From an uncultured Lachnospiraceae bacterium (GTDB lineage Bacteria > Bacillota > Clostridia > Lachnospirales > Lachnospiraceae), in contig CACZXG010000010.1 of NCBI GenBank assembly GCA_902785055.1, positions 1 through 64,000 on the forward strand: 64,000 nt of DNA. Direction: 5' to 3'. Position numbers and translations under genes: made by a program. Shown here one piece after another: positions 1 to 7,630 of the stretch (the stretch's first letter is position 1; each line of letters begins with the position of its first letter). The notes under the pieces are model-generated. The model was given only the letters and a program-made list of their open reading frames with translations, searched no databases and had not been told where the DNA came from.

Positions 1-2
1 CG

Positions 3-32
3 GAAAAGAAACTGATTCAGATCGAAGGATAA
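3..32 (+). CDS. 3' end of an upstream gene (unidentified)
   Basis: The frame GAA AAG AAA CTG ... GGA TAA runs in from the window edge and stops at 30-32, 22 bases before an intrinsic terminator. Position and charge suit the tail of a gene that begins outside the window. Nine codons are too few to identify it, and the frame could be chance. Confidence 0.3.
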   Translation, partial: EKKLIQIEG

Positions 33-54
33 ATACAGAAGTCTAATATTTATG

Positions 55-91
55 GAGGCGTTGAACCATCTGGCGAGACGCCTCTTTTTTT
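55..91 (+). terminator. Intrinsic terminator
   Basis: A 7-bp stem, GAGGCGT (55-61) with ACGCCTC (78-84), is followed directly by seven T. It would end transcription of the gene entering from the left edge. The Fic remnant begins immediately after it. Confidence 0.75.
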
Positions 92-93
92 GA

Positions 94-654
94 GAAAAAC
101 TTATCGCCTTTATTCAGTTATTTACTTTTCGTGTTAAAGAAGGATTAGTAAAGTCATGCATCTTTCACTATGAATTTGAATTTATCCATCCTTTTTCGGA
201 TGGAAATGGCAGAACCGGGAGACTGTGGCAGTCGCTGATATTGCAGAAATGGAAACCTTTCTTTGCCTGGCTTCCTGTGGAAACGCTGATTCATGAAAAG
301 CAGGATGAGTATTATGCTGCGTTGAATGCTTCTAATTCTGAAGGAGAATCAACAATTTTTGTTACGTTTATGCTCCAGATTATTCGGGATGCGCTGGCGG
401 ATATTACAAAGACTCAGGATGGTCACCGCAATGTCGGAACAAATGTCGGTATAAATGTCGGGACAAGCGAGAAAAAAGTGCTGGCGCTTCTTCGTCAGGA
501 TGGAAGGTTGACTGCAAAAATCCTTGCATCGACGTTAGGATTAACCGAGCGGCAGGTTGAGAGGATCATAGCTTCCCTCAAAAAACAGGGAATGTTGATA
601 CGCCAAGACGCAGCGCTGTTATCCGTACCTTTCGCTGCGTATGTGCCGGAATGA
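94..654 (+). pseudogene. Fic family protein, 5'-truncated remnant
   Basis: Reading in frame 1 from about 94, the protein carries an intact Fic motif, HPFSDGNGRTGR (codons 187-222), in the usual context FHYEFEFIHPF. It continues through the post-motif helices and ends in a winged-helix-like domain (DGRLTAKILASTLGLTERQV). Fic proteins of this class normally have about 200 more N-terminal residues. Here the frame is closed by a stop at 91-93 inside the T-run of the preceding terminator, and no usable start or ribosome site precedes the Fic motif; the first in-frame ATG (247) lies beyond it. The family transfers AMP to target hydroxyls and often acts as a toxin or self-regulator. I infer that this copy lost its 5' end and is not expressed as a functional enzyme. 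Confidence 0.7.
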
Positions 655-658
655 ACAG

Positions 659-958
659 GAATTCTATTATGAGCAAAACAGTGCGCCGGTCGTCCTGCTC
701 CATACGGATAAAAGCATAAACCTGAATAGCGAACAGACCAACTATCATGTATGGGCGGTATGTTACTGGGAGGATTACCTGTATCTGGATATCTACCACG
801 GAATATGTGACGGTACCGGCATGTATATGGTTCTCACGACACTGTTGTATTATTACTGCACGGAATGATATGGTGTCACGGAAAGTGAAGGGGTTCGTAT
901 TTTAACAGATCAGGTGTTGCCGGGAGAAAGTGACGATCCGGCTGACCATATGCCATAG
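659..958 (+). pseudogene. Condensation-like acyltransferase remnant
   Basis: This frame encodes an internal piece resembling the alcohol O-acetyltransferase / condensation-domain proteins of Clostridia. A segment like FYYEQNSAP is followed by the HxxxDG-type active-site region YHGICDGTGMYMVL and the helix TLLYYYC. The same frame then meets TGA at 866-868, yet continues with family-like sequence (ILTDQVLPGESDDP) until TAG at 956-958. The first 70-80 residues and the whole C-terminal half of the roughly 400-residue family are absent. I read it as a decayed gene fragment fused behind the Fic remnant. The family assignment rests on pattern recall and is moderate. Confidence 0.5.
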
Positions 959-1040
959 CTTTCTCCTGCTGTTTCCTGTGAACTTCCATATAATATAATA
1001 GTATAGAGTTGAAAGGATTTTAATATAGAAAGGACATTAT

Positions 1041-1307
1041 ATGGGACCAAAGGAAAACAGGGATGTGATTGAAGGCTTTTTGCAGGAACGGCGGGAGACG
1101 GAAAGAAAAGAAAAGCTGCTGATGGAGGAGATCGAGTGCCTGTGCAGGAAGAGAGCGAAAATCGCTGAAGGAGAGTGTTCGCAAAATGCAGAGGAACTGC
1201 GTTGTCTGGACCTGCAGATAGATAATCTCCGTAAGGAAATTGCTGATCAGAAACAGGCCCGCAATAGTATTTGCAAAACAGCAAGGACATTTACAGCCGG
1301 TGATTAA
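1041..1307 (+). CDS. Small coiled-coil protein of unknown function
   Basis: An 88-residue, highly charged protein with a good ribosome site (GAAAGGA, 8 bases before ATG) and an AT-rich promoter-like stretch (TATAATATAATAG) just upstream. Residues 10-75 show Glu/Lys/Arg-rich heptads with Leu and Ile at core positions, so a coiled coil is likely. There is no signal peptide or membrane segment, and three cysteines are scattered. I do not recognise the family. It stands alone between the remnants to its left and the convergent citX to its right. Expression is plausible from the start context, but function is unknown. Confidence 0.55.
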   Translation: MGPKENRDVIEGFLQERRETERKEKLLMEEIECLCRKRAKIAEGECSQNAEELRCLDLQIDNLRKEIADQKQARNSICKTARTFTAGD

Positions 1308-1347
1308 TGAGTAAAGGGAAGAAACAGAGCAGGAGATGCCGGCGCTG

Positions 1348-1848
1348 TTACTTCGCCAGCATCTTCATGACGGCCTCCTGCATCTGAGGGACAGAGTGCG
1401 CCCGCATACGGGCACATTCCTGGGCCTGCTTCCCACAGATCAGGCATTTGCGATAGCGGGGGCGGGAGAGCTTTACTCCGTCCACTCCGATCACATCGAT
1501 ATCAAACAGGCGCCCGAACGGGTGCCTGTTTTCTATTTCCATCGTCAGCTCTTTGACTGCGGCCGCGTCGGCGTTGACAGCTGCGATCCATTCGTCTCCC
1601 GTGGGTTCTGCAATGTCAAAAGACTGCAAAACCGCTATAGAAGCCTTCTCAAGTACGGCGGTCAAAGCCCCTCTGCCTTCAAGAAAGGCCTCCCGGATCT
1701 GCTGATTTGTCTTGATCGGCCCGGGGATGTTCATGCAGAAGGAAATAACGGGGCAATGATATTTGTCCAGCAATTCGTTCTGTATGAAATTACGGCGCTC
1801 ACGGCAATCCAGCATCTGTATCAGATCAATCTCTGTTCCTTCCATCAT
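1348..1848 (-). CDS. citX: Apo-citrate lyase phosphoribosyl-dephospho-CoA transferase (CitX)
   Basis: A 166-residue protein matching CitX, which attaches the 2'-(5''-phosphoribosyl)-3'-dephospho-CoA prosthetic group to the citrate lyase acyl carrier protein CitD. Visible family marks are the N-terminal Arg-rich RERRNFIQNELL, the strand ISFCMNIPGPIK, the block GRLFDIDVIGVDG followed by LSRP, and the Cys-containing CLICGKQAQECARMRAHS. The start at 1848 is chosen because AAGGAG lies 8 bases upstream; a longer frame to 1932 has no ribosome site. It follows the oxidoreductase gene by 37 bases on the same strand. No citC, citD, citE, citF or citG is in this window, so it is an orphan here. Confidence 0.85.
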   Translation of the reverse strand: MMEGTEIDLIQMLDCRERRNFIQNELLDKYHCPVISFCMNIPGPIKTNQQIREAFLEGRGALTAVLEKASIAVLQSFDIAEPTGDEWIAAVNADAAAVKELTMEIENRHPFGRLFDIDVIGVDGVKLSRPRYRKCLICGKQAQECARMRAHSVPQMQEAVMKMLAK

Positions 1849-1885
1849 TCGAATACTCCTTATTTTTGTCAAAACATGTGCTGAT

Positions 1886-2866
1886 TCAGTCTTCGAACGC
1901 AAACCGCATATTCCAGCTCTCGCGCACTTCATCCAGAAGCCGAAGTACCGCGACGCTGTCTTCGGGTTTGAAGATATCGCTGTGAGACTTGCCTTCCCTC
2001 ACACACCGGGACGATTCACGGATCTCGTACTCGAAGCCGTTGACGTCGGGAGGACACTCGATCGTTATGGGCTCGCCGTCCACAGGATTGACTGTCATTG
2101 AGAAAGCCCCCTGAAAGTCGGGCAGATAGATCGAGGCGCGGTCAAAATACAGCGCGGCCTGCCTGTCGATCTGCATTCCGATGGTCTGAAGAGAATGAGC
2201 TGTTCTTCCGCCGGGATAGCACAGCTGGATGACGCTGAAGTTGTCTGTTCCGAATTCATTAAAGTGCACTTCCGAGGTGAAGGATTCCGGATCAGCGCCC
2301 ATGATCATCCTCAGGAAGCCGAGGTTGTAGATCCCGATATCGAGAAGGGCACCGCCGCCCAGTTCGGACTTAAACTTGCGCTCGCGGCGGGCGCCTTTGG
2401 CGATGAAGCCGTAGTCACAGCGCGCGTGGCGGAGTTCGCCGTACTCACCGGACCGGATTATTTCCAGAAGCTTTTCGTAGAGCGGCAGGAAGCGGATCCA
2501 GAAGGCTTCCATGATAAAGAGCCCCTTTTCCTCCGCGATCCGGTAGAGGTTTGCGGCATCAGCCGCGCTGGTGGTAAAAGGCTTCTCGCAGAGCACGTTT
2601 TTGCCGGCGTTAAGGCATAAAAGCGCGTTGCTGTAGTGCATGTTGTTGGGCGTAGCGATGTAGACGGCTTCCACATCGGGATCCGATACCAGTTCCTCAT
2701 AGGAACCGTAAGCTCCGGGGATACCGTGCTTCTCTGCAAACTGCTGCGCTTTTTCCGCGCTGCGGGAGCCCACAGCGACGAGCTCTTCGCCCTCGTCGCG
2801 CATAGCGTTTACGGTCCCTGCAAATTTCGCTGCGATCGTTCCTGCCGCAAGAATTCCCCACTTCAT
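1886..2866 (-). CDS. Gfo/Idh/MocA family oxidoreductase
   Basis: A 326-residue NAD(P)-dependent dehydrogenase. The N-terminal Rossmann fold is shown by GILAAGTIAAKFA (residues 4-16) and VGSRSAEKAQQFA, and the family signature EKPFTTS lies near residue 95. The C-terminal half is the usual alpha/beta substrate domain (GGALLDIGIYNLGFL). The length is standard. Members oxidise or reduce sugars, inositols or trans-dihydrodiols, and the substrate here cannot be read from sequence. A ribosome site (GGAGG) precedes the ATG. It lies upstream of citX on the same strand and is probably co-transcribed with it. Confidence 0.88.
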   Translation of the reverse strand: MKWGILAAGTIAAKFAGTVNAMRDEGEELVAVGSRSAEKAQQFAEKHGIPGAYGSYEELVSDPDVEAVYIATPNNMHYSNALLCLNAGKNVLCEKPFTTSAADAANLYRIAEEKGLFIMEAFWIRFLPLYEKLLEIIRSGEYGELRHARCDYGFIAKGARRERKFKSELGGGALLDIGIYNLGFLRMIMGADPESFTSEVHFNEFGTDNFSVIQLCYPGGRTAHSLQTIGMQIDRQAALYFDRASIYLPDFQGAFSMTVNPVDGEPITIECPPDVNGFEYEIRESSRCVREGKSHSDIFKPEDSVAVLRLLDEVRESWNMRFAFED

Positions 2867-3047
2867 AAATCATATCCTCCATTTTTTTTATTGTAAATCA
2901 TTTCAAAACTCCTGCTTGCGGTTCACTCCATGTATAATTATAAACGAGTGACCGCCATATAATCATCCCTTTTTCAAGCAATTAACGAATGTGGGCGGTT
3001 ACCCGCAGCCTGCAGGGGCGGACCAGAATCAAAGGAGATCTGAAAGA

Positions 3048-3770
3048 ATGCTGAATAATCTGCTGATCAATAGTGTTATGATCAACTGGGACAAAATAGA
3101 CGAGGCAAGTTATATCCGGGACATTCCGGCGATCAGCGGAACAGACCGGATCGCATTTACGCGGCCGGTCACATTCTTTGTGGGTGAGAACGGCAGCGGA
3201 AAGTCGACGCTTTTGGAGGCGATCGCTGTAAGTTTCGGCTTCAATCCCGAAGGTGGGACCAGAAACTACAATTTTTCCACTTATGATTCCCACTCGGAAC
3301 TCTGCGGCGCGATCCGGCTTTCAAGGGGCATCCGCCGCGCGGGAGGAGGCTATTTCCTTCGCGCGGAGAGCTTCTATAACGTGGCGACGAAAGAAGAGGA
3401 GTACAGCAGGGGACCCGGCGGCAGGCCTCAGCATTACCATGAAAAATCTCATGGAGAGAGTTTCCTGGCCCTTGTGCAGAACAGTTTCAGGCCGAACGGA
3501 CTCTATATTTTGGACGAGCCGGAAGCGGCCCTGTCCCCGCAGAGGCAGCTGACTCTGCTCGTTGAGATCGACCGCTGCGTTAAAGAGGGATCGCAGTTTA
3601 TAGTTGCAACACACTCGCCGATCCTGCTGGGACTTCCCGGGGCGCAGATCCTTAGTTTCGACGACGGGGCGATCCATCCCTGTTCTTACGAGGAGACAGA
3701 CAGTTATCAGGTGACCGCCCTGTTTATCAACAACAGGGAACAGCTCCTTGGGAGGCTGTTGGAAGAATAA
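3048..3770 (+). CDS. AAA family ATPase (ABC-like, AAA_21 type)
   Basis: A 240-residue ATPase with Walker A GENGSGKST (about residues 46-54), a signature-like segment HGESFLALVQ, Walker B LYILDEPEAALSP and a switch histidine in FIVATHSPILLG. This is the compact soluble ATPase of the YhaQ/AAA_21 kind, without a long coiled coil or a nuclease domain. The start at 3048 is preferred over 2991 because AAAGGAGA sits 9 bases before it. Its role is unknown; relatives occur singly in many Clostridia. It precedes the CPBP protease gene by 112 bases, and a co-transcript is possible. Confidence 0.85.
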   Translation: MLNNLLINSVMINWDKIDEASYIRDIPAISGTDRIAFTRPVTFFVGENGSGKSTLLEAIAVSFGFNPEGGTRNYNFSTYDSHSELCGAIRLSRGIRRAGGGYFLRAESFYNVATKEEEYSRGPGGRPQHYHEKSHGESFLALVQNSFRPNGLYILDEPEAALSPQRQLTLLVEIDRCVKEGSQFIVATHSPILLGLPGAQILSFDDGAIHPCSYEETDSYQVTALFINNREQLLGRLLEE

Positions 3771-3882
3771 TCATTTACAATGACAGCGTGTCATGTCAAT
3801 ATTAATAGCAAAGGTAAAGAACCTGCCGCAGCGGATGAAGCTGCGCTGACGGAGGATGAAAAAGTCAGATAAGGAGAAAATC

Positions 3883-5187
3883 ATGGAAACAGAAAAGGTA
3901 GTAACTGAAGACGTTATGGCTTCTCCAGCAGAGGAAGTGCCGGTTTCGGCGCAGGAAACTCCTATGCCTGCGGAGCCGCCCGTCGAGCCCCCTGTTCCGC
4001 CCGCAGAGCCCCCTGTGCCGCCGGAAGTGCCGGATGAAAAGTCCAGGAAATCTTTCCTGCGCGCGTGCGCAAGCTGGACAGATATTTTCGTGATCGCAGC
4101 CATGCTGTCTGTTCTGATGATGATATTCGGAGAGCTTCTGACCCTTATCCTGGACAGATGGGTCATACATGCGCCTCAGATCGGCATGAATCTTCTGGGC
4201 GATGGGGACAGCGTGGAGTTCCTCCTTCAGTATTTTGATTTCTATGGTATCTGGATCGCATTTATGCTGGTGATCCTGCTCTTTAAGAGCAACTGGCCCA
4301 TGTGGAAGGCTTTCCTCTATAACGGACACGGCAACAACCTCAAGGCAATTCCGGCAGGTATTCTGCTTGGATTCGGTATGAACGGGTTCTGTATCCTGAT
4401 GTCGGTCATCATGGGGGATATCAAGCTGTCATTTAACGGATTTGATCCGAAGCTCTTCTTCATCTTCCTGTTCTGCGTGCTGATTCAATCGGGCGCGGAG
4501 GAGATCATAGACAGGTGTTATCTGTACCAGAAGCTTCGTCGTCGTTATCGCTGGCCGGCCATCGCGGTCCTCGTGAACGCATTGGTCTTCATGGCGCTGC
4601 ACATGGGAAATCCCGGAGTGACGAAACTCGGCCTTCTTCAGGTCTTCCTGATCGGCGTTCTGTTCTCTTTGATCGTCTATTACTGGGACAGCCTCTGGAC
4701 GGTGATCTGGGCCCACACGGCATGGAACTTCTCCCAGAGCATCGTGTTCGGCCTGCCCAACAGCGGTATTGTGTCAAAATATTCTGTCTTCAAGCTTGAA
4801 GCCGCTTCGGCGCGCGACGGTATATTCTACAACACGAGTTTCGGCGTGGAAGGAAGTATGGGCGCCAACGTGATGATAGCAGCCGCCATTGTTATTGTCC
4901 TGGTCTATGGGCTTGTGACGAAGCGCGGAGAGAGAATGGATCACTGGGCGGAAGCCGAGAGAAGAGATGCCGGAAAGAACCATTATTGGGAAGCAGTGGT
5001 CCTGACCCTGATCGTGGCGGGACTCACAGCAGCGGGTCTGTTTGCCGGGAAATGGGTAAATGATCATGCGGATGAAATAAACCTGTATATGGAGAGCCAG
5101 GGCATCAAGCCGACCGAGAGCGGAGAGCCGGCACTGATTCAACCGAGTGAGAGCGGGGAGCCGGCGCAGGCACAGCCTGTTCAATAA
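3883..5187 (+). CDS. CPBP family intramembrane metalloprotease
   Basis: The protein has a Pro/Glu-rich cytosolic tail (residues 5-55, repeats of the type EPPVPP), then about eight membrane segments. The CAAX protease / bacteriocin-processing (CPBP) motifs are present: the glutamate pair in SGAEEIIDR, FMALHMGNPG, and the histidine in WAHTAWNFSQS. The C-terminus carries two ESGEPA repeats. The family cleaves or modifies membrane peptides, including roles in bacteriocin self-immunity. The start at 3883 has AAGGAG 6 bases upstream; the frame's first ATG at 3856 has its GGAGG directly abutting. A strong hairpin follows the stop. Confidence 0.85.
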   Translation: METEKVVTEDVMASPAEEVPVSAQETPMPAEPPVEPPVPPAEPPVPPEVPDEKSRKSFLRACASWTDIFVIAAMLSVLMMIFGELLTLILDRWVIHAPQIGMNLLGDGDSVEFLLQYFDFYGIWIAFMLVILLFKSNWPMWKAFLYNGHGNNLKAIPAGILLGFGMNGFCILMSVIMGDIKLSFNGFDPKLFFIFLFCVLIQSGAEEIIDRCYLYQKLRRRYRWPAIAVLVNALVFMALHMGNPGVTKLGLLQVFLIGVLFSLIVYYWDSLWTVIWAHTAWNFSQSIVFGLPNSGIVSKYSVFKLEAASARDGIFYNTSFGVEGSMGANVMIAAAIVIVLVYGLVTKRGERMDHWAEAERRDAGKNHYWEAVVLTLIVAGLTAAGLFAGKWVNDHADEINLYMESQGIKPTESGEPALIQPSESGEPAQAQPVQ

Positions 5188-5205
5188 AGTATGATCAATG
5201 AAATG

Positions 5206-5245
5206 AATAAGAGGACAGGGAATGCTCCCCGTCCTCTTATTTTTT
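5206..5245. terminator. Bidirectional intrinsic terminator
   Basis: Perfect 11-bp arms AATAAGAGGAC (5206-5216) and GTCCTCTTATT (5231-5241) flank a short loop. There are T residues on the right for the plus strand. It separates the CPBP gene from the convergent small membrane gene, whose stop codon lies within the right arm. Confidence 0.85.
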
Positions 5246-5352
5246 GTCTTTTTTCTCGTCGCGGTCCTTTTTCCACTTGCGGTACTTTTACCGATCAGCA
5301 CGCCGACAAGCAGTGCGAGAATACACACGAGAACATTGAAAACACTGGGCAT
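5237..5352 (-). pseudogene. Small single-pass membrane protein gene with a one-base frameshift
   Basis: From ATG at 5352 (with GGAGGT upstream) the reading frame gives a membrane helix, MPSVFNVLVCILALLVGVLI, then runs out of character through the terminator. One base shorter in the run of four A after GGT would explain this. If a fifth A is assumed, the frame continues as a basic tail (KKYRKWKKDRDEKKDKK) and stops at TAA 5239-5237, exactly inside the terminator stem. The intact product would be about 38 residues. Either the gene is inactivated by a homopolymer deletion or the base is a sequencing error. Function unknown. Confidence 0.55.
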
Positions 5353-5623
5353 AATCTTACCTCCACAAGTCCTGCGTCAGGTTATTTTTGTAGTATTTTA
5401 CCACGAAAGAGGGATTATCAGACTATAAGAACAAGAATTTACCAGTGTTTCAAAAAATATTCCCATATTCATTTATTCACGGATTTTTTATAATTAGATC
5501 ATAGCACGAGTCAAAAACTGCACAAGTTTCTGCAGATATCTGACTCGAAAGACCACATTTTAACTAAATCAGTTTCATTCATGATCCCCGGAATTTGGGG
5601 AATCCACACACGGGAAAGCAGAT

Positions 5624-6448
5624 ATGAAAGACAGTTTCAGAGAATTTCCTCCCTATGAGGGAGACAGCCCCTATCTATATTTTGCCTTTGCGGAGGCCGA
5701 TTCGAGGAAGGTGCGGGAGTACCTGCGCCTTCTTTACGAGCGCGGATGCAGAGTATGGTACAGCTGCGGCATAGCGGACGGACCGGAGGAGGTCTTAAGG
5801 CGGCAGGCGCGGTACAGAGGCGCAGCGCTGACACTTGTGTATCTGTCGGACGAAGCCTGCAGGGACCAGAATACGAAGAGCAGTGTCCTTGTAAACCAGA
5901 AATTTGACAGCCCGATCATCTGTCTTGATCCTGACGGCAGGGACCGGGTACTGGCGATGGGGCTGCGGGAGTCAGTCCCTCATATCCCCCTTTACAGGAT
6001 TAGAAGCAGGGAGGAACTCGAAGACGCCATTTTCCATGCGGAGGGCTTTTCCCAGGAACTTCTGGGAGAGCCGGTAAAGATCAGGAGGGACAGTATCCTT
6101 CCCAAGCTGTCGCTGGTTCTCTGCGCGCTGGCTGTGGTCCTGTCGGTGTTATTCTTTACCGGAGTCAGAGAGAGCGTCGCGGAAGTCATTCAGATCACGG
6201 ATGAAGTGGAGCTGAGCGATCCGGTCCTTTTATCCGCTGTGAGAAAAGCCGCAGGGGGAGGCGCAGTCACGCAGGAACTGGTGGAGAATCTGAAGTCGGT
6301 TGACCTCTCCGGAATGCCGGAGAGCTGGGATGATCTTGCCCTTCTGCCGTCGCTGGAGGAGATCAGGATCCCTCAGGAGGCGCTGCTCGGCGGAGCGCCC
6401 TTGCCGGAAGGAGAATACACCATAATACTTACGGGAGGCGGATCATGA
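5624..6448 (+). CDS. TIR-like / membrane helix / short LRR-like protein (TIR gene 1)
   Basis: A 274-residue protein. Residues 15-125 form a TIR-like domain (SPYLYFAFAEADSRKV, then VWYSCGI and LTLVYLSDEA) that aligns without gaps to the next gene around its aC region. At the position of the TIR catalytic glutamate it has Ser87 (codon 5882). Residues 160-180 are one hydrophobic helix preceded by basic residues (KIRR), so the N-terminus should be cytosolic. The remaining 94 residues lie outside and hold about one LRR-like turn (LKSVDLSG..LPSLEEIRIP). The ribosome site (GGGAAAG) is weak. It overlaps TIR gene 2 by ATGA. By sequence this is a probably non-catalytic TIR partner; the role is inferred only. 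Confidence 0.75.
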   Translation: MKDSFREFPPYEGDSPYLYFAFAEADSRKVREYLRLLYERGCRVWYSCGIADGPEEVLRRQARYRGAALTLVYLSDEACRDQNTKSSVLVNQKFDSPIICLDPDGRDRVLAMGLRESVPHIPLYRIRSREELEDAIFHAEGFSQELLGEPVKIRRDSILPKLSLVLCALAVVLSVLFFTGVRESVAEVIQITDEVELSDPVLLSAVRKAAGGGAVTQELVENLKSVDLSGMPESWDDLALLPSLEEIRIPQEALLGGAPLPEGEYTIILTGGGS

Positions 6449-7617
6449 GCAGATTTTTTAAGCCTTACGAGGGAAACCGCCCCTATCTGTTTATCAGTTA
6501 CGCCCACAAGCAGTCGGAGGAGGTCGTCAGTACGATCCGGATCCTCTACGAGAAAGGATGGCGCCTCTGGTACGACGAGGGTATACCGGCAGGCAGCGAC
6601 TGGCCTGCCAACATCGCCAGGCATATGCAGGGCTGCGCGGGAGTGATCTTCTTTGAGTCGGAGCGGGCATTGGAATCTCCCAACTGCTACAGCGAAATGA
6701 GTACAGCGTATCGTCTGAAAAAGCCATGTATGGTGGTGCGCCTTGAAGACACTCAGCGGGATAAAAAGTGGAAGGATATCCTTGAGGGGAAAAAGGAGAT
6801 CCCTGTCATAGACAGCCCGGAGGCGAGGGCGGAAGCTATTCTGAGATCCGGCTTTGTCACCCGCCGATATCACCGCTCATGGACTGAGCATATACCGTGG
6901 AGCGCGCTTGGACTTACCGCGTCGCTGCTGTTTTTCCTTTTGTCGGCGGGAGCGCTTTTAGCGCTCAGGAGCGGGCTGTGGAATCCGGCCGCGCCTGCTG
7001 TAAATGAGGCGGCGGCGGAGCCGGAAACTGCAGAGCCTGAAGAGGAGGAAGCGGTCCCCGATGTTGTAGATCTGGGGGAAGCAGAGCGGTTCTTCGCAGT
7101 GACTTTTCCGGACGCCGACCAGGAGCGCGCGATCAGGTCCGCGCTCGGCATAAGCGATGGGGACATCATGCGAGGGCAGCTGGCTGACCTGACTGAACTG
7201 TATATCTGCGGCAATATGGTGACGAAGAACCTGGACAGGGTCTCTTTTGACGAAAACGGCGTATGCAGGGTGAACGGCGCGCCGGTGATCCTGGGGACAG
7301 TCTCCGACCTTACTCCGCTCACTTACGCAGTGCGGCTGGAGAGATTGGGACTTTTATGCCAGCCCCTGAAGGATATTTCCGATCTGAATTCTCATGTGCT
7401 TCTTAGAGAACTCTCTCTTGCGGGAAGCACAATGGAGGACATAGCTCCGCTGGAGGATCTTCCAAGCCTGGAAACGCTTCATTTGGAGCATACAGGCGTG
7501 AGGGATCTGGAGTCTTTGGATGGTTTCACGCGCCTGAAGAAAGTGACGGTCAGCAGGGATATGCTGCCGCTCTCGTGGAGCGCAGACGCAGGGTTTTCAG
7601 TAGTATTGGTAAATTGA
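6445..7617 (+). CDS. TIR domain / membrane helix / LRR protein (TIR gene 2, intact catalytic Glu)
   Basis: A 390-residue protein. Residues 12-125 are a clear TIR_2-type domain: PYLFISYAHKQSE at the first strand, LWYDEGIPAG at the BB-loop region, and SPNCYSEMSTAY at the aC helix. Glu84 (codon 6694-6696) sits where TIR NADases such as SARM1 have their catalytic glutamate. Residues 152-174 form a single hydrophobic helix with basic residues before it. An acidic linker (EPETAEPEEEE) follows. Residues 225-390 contain LRR-like units (LTELYICGN, LRELSLAGS, LETLHLEHTGV). With no signal peptide, the predicted topology is TIR inside and LRR outside. It is translationally coupled to gene 1 and lies 13 bases before gene 3. 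Confidence 0.85.
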   Translation: MSRFFKPYEGNRPYLFISYAHKQSEEVVSTIRILYEKGWRLWYDEGIPAGSDWPANIARHMQGCAGVIFFESERALESPNCYSEMSTAYRLKKPCMVVRLEDTQRDKKWKDILEGKKEIPVIDSPEARAEAILRSGFVTRRYHRSWTEHIPWSALGLTASLLFFLLSAGALLALRSGLWNPAAPAVNEAAAEPETAEPEEEEAVPDVVDLGEAERFFAVTFPDADQERAIRSALGISDGDIMRGQLADLTELYICGNMVTKNLDRVSFDENGVCRVNGAPVILGTVSDLTPLTYAVRLERLGLLCQPLKDISDLNSHVLLRELSLAGSTMEDIAPLEDLPSLETLHLEHTGVRDLESLDGFTRLKKVTVSRDMLPLSWSADAGFSVVLVN

Positions 7618-7630
7618 CAGGAGGATAGTT

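Noticed and set aside
3048..5187. Joining the AAA ATPase and CPBP protease genes to the TIR operon as one defence system
   Set aside because: A bidirectional terminator and a convergent small gene separate them from the TIR genes, so co-transcription is unlikely.
4774..5352. 192-codon minus-strand frame overlapping the CPBP gene
   Set aside because: Only its first 20 or so codons look like protein. The rest is the antisense of the CPBP gene and runs through a terminator; it is better explained as a frameshifted small gene.
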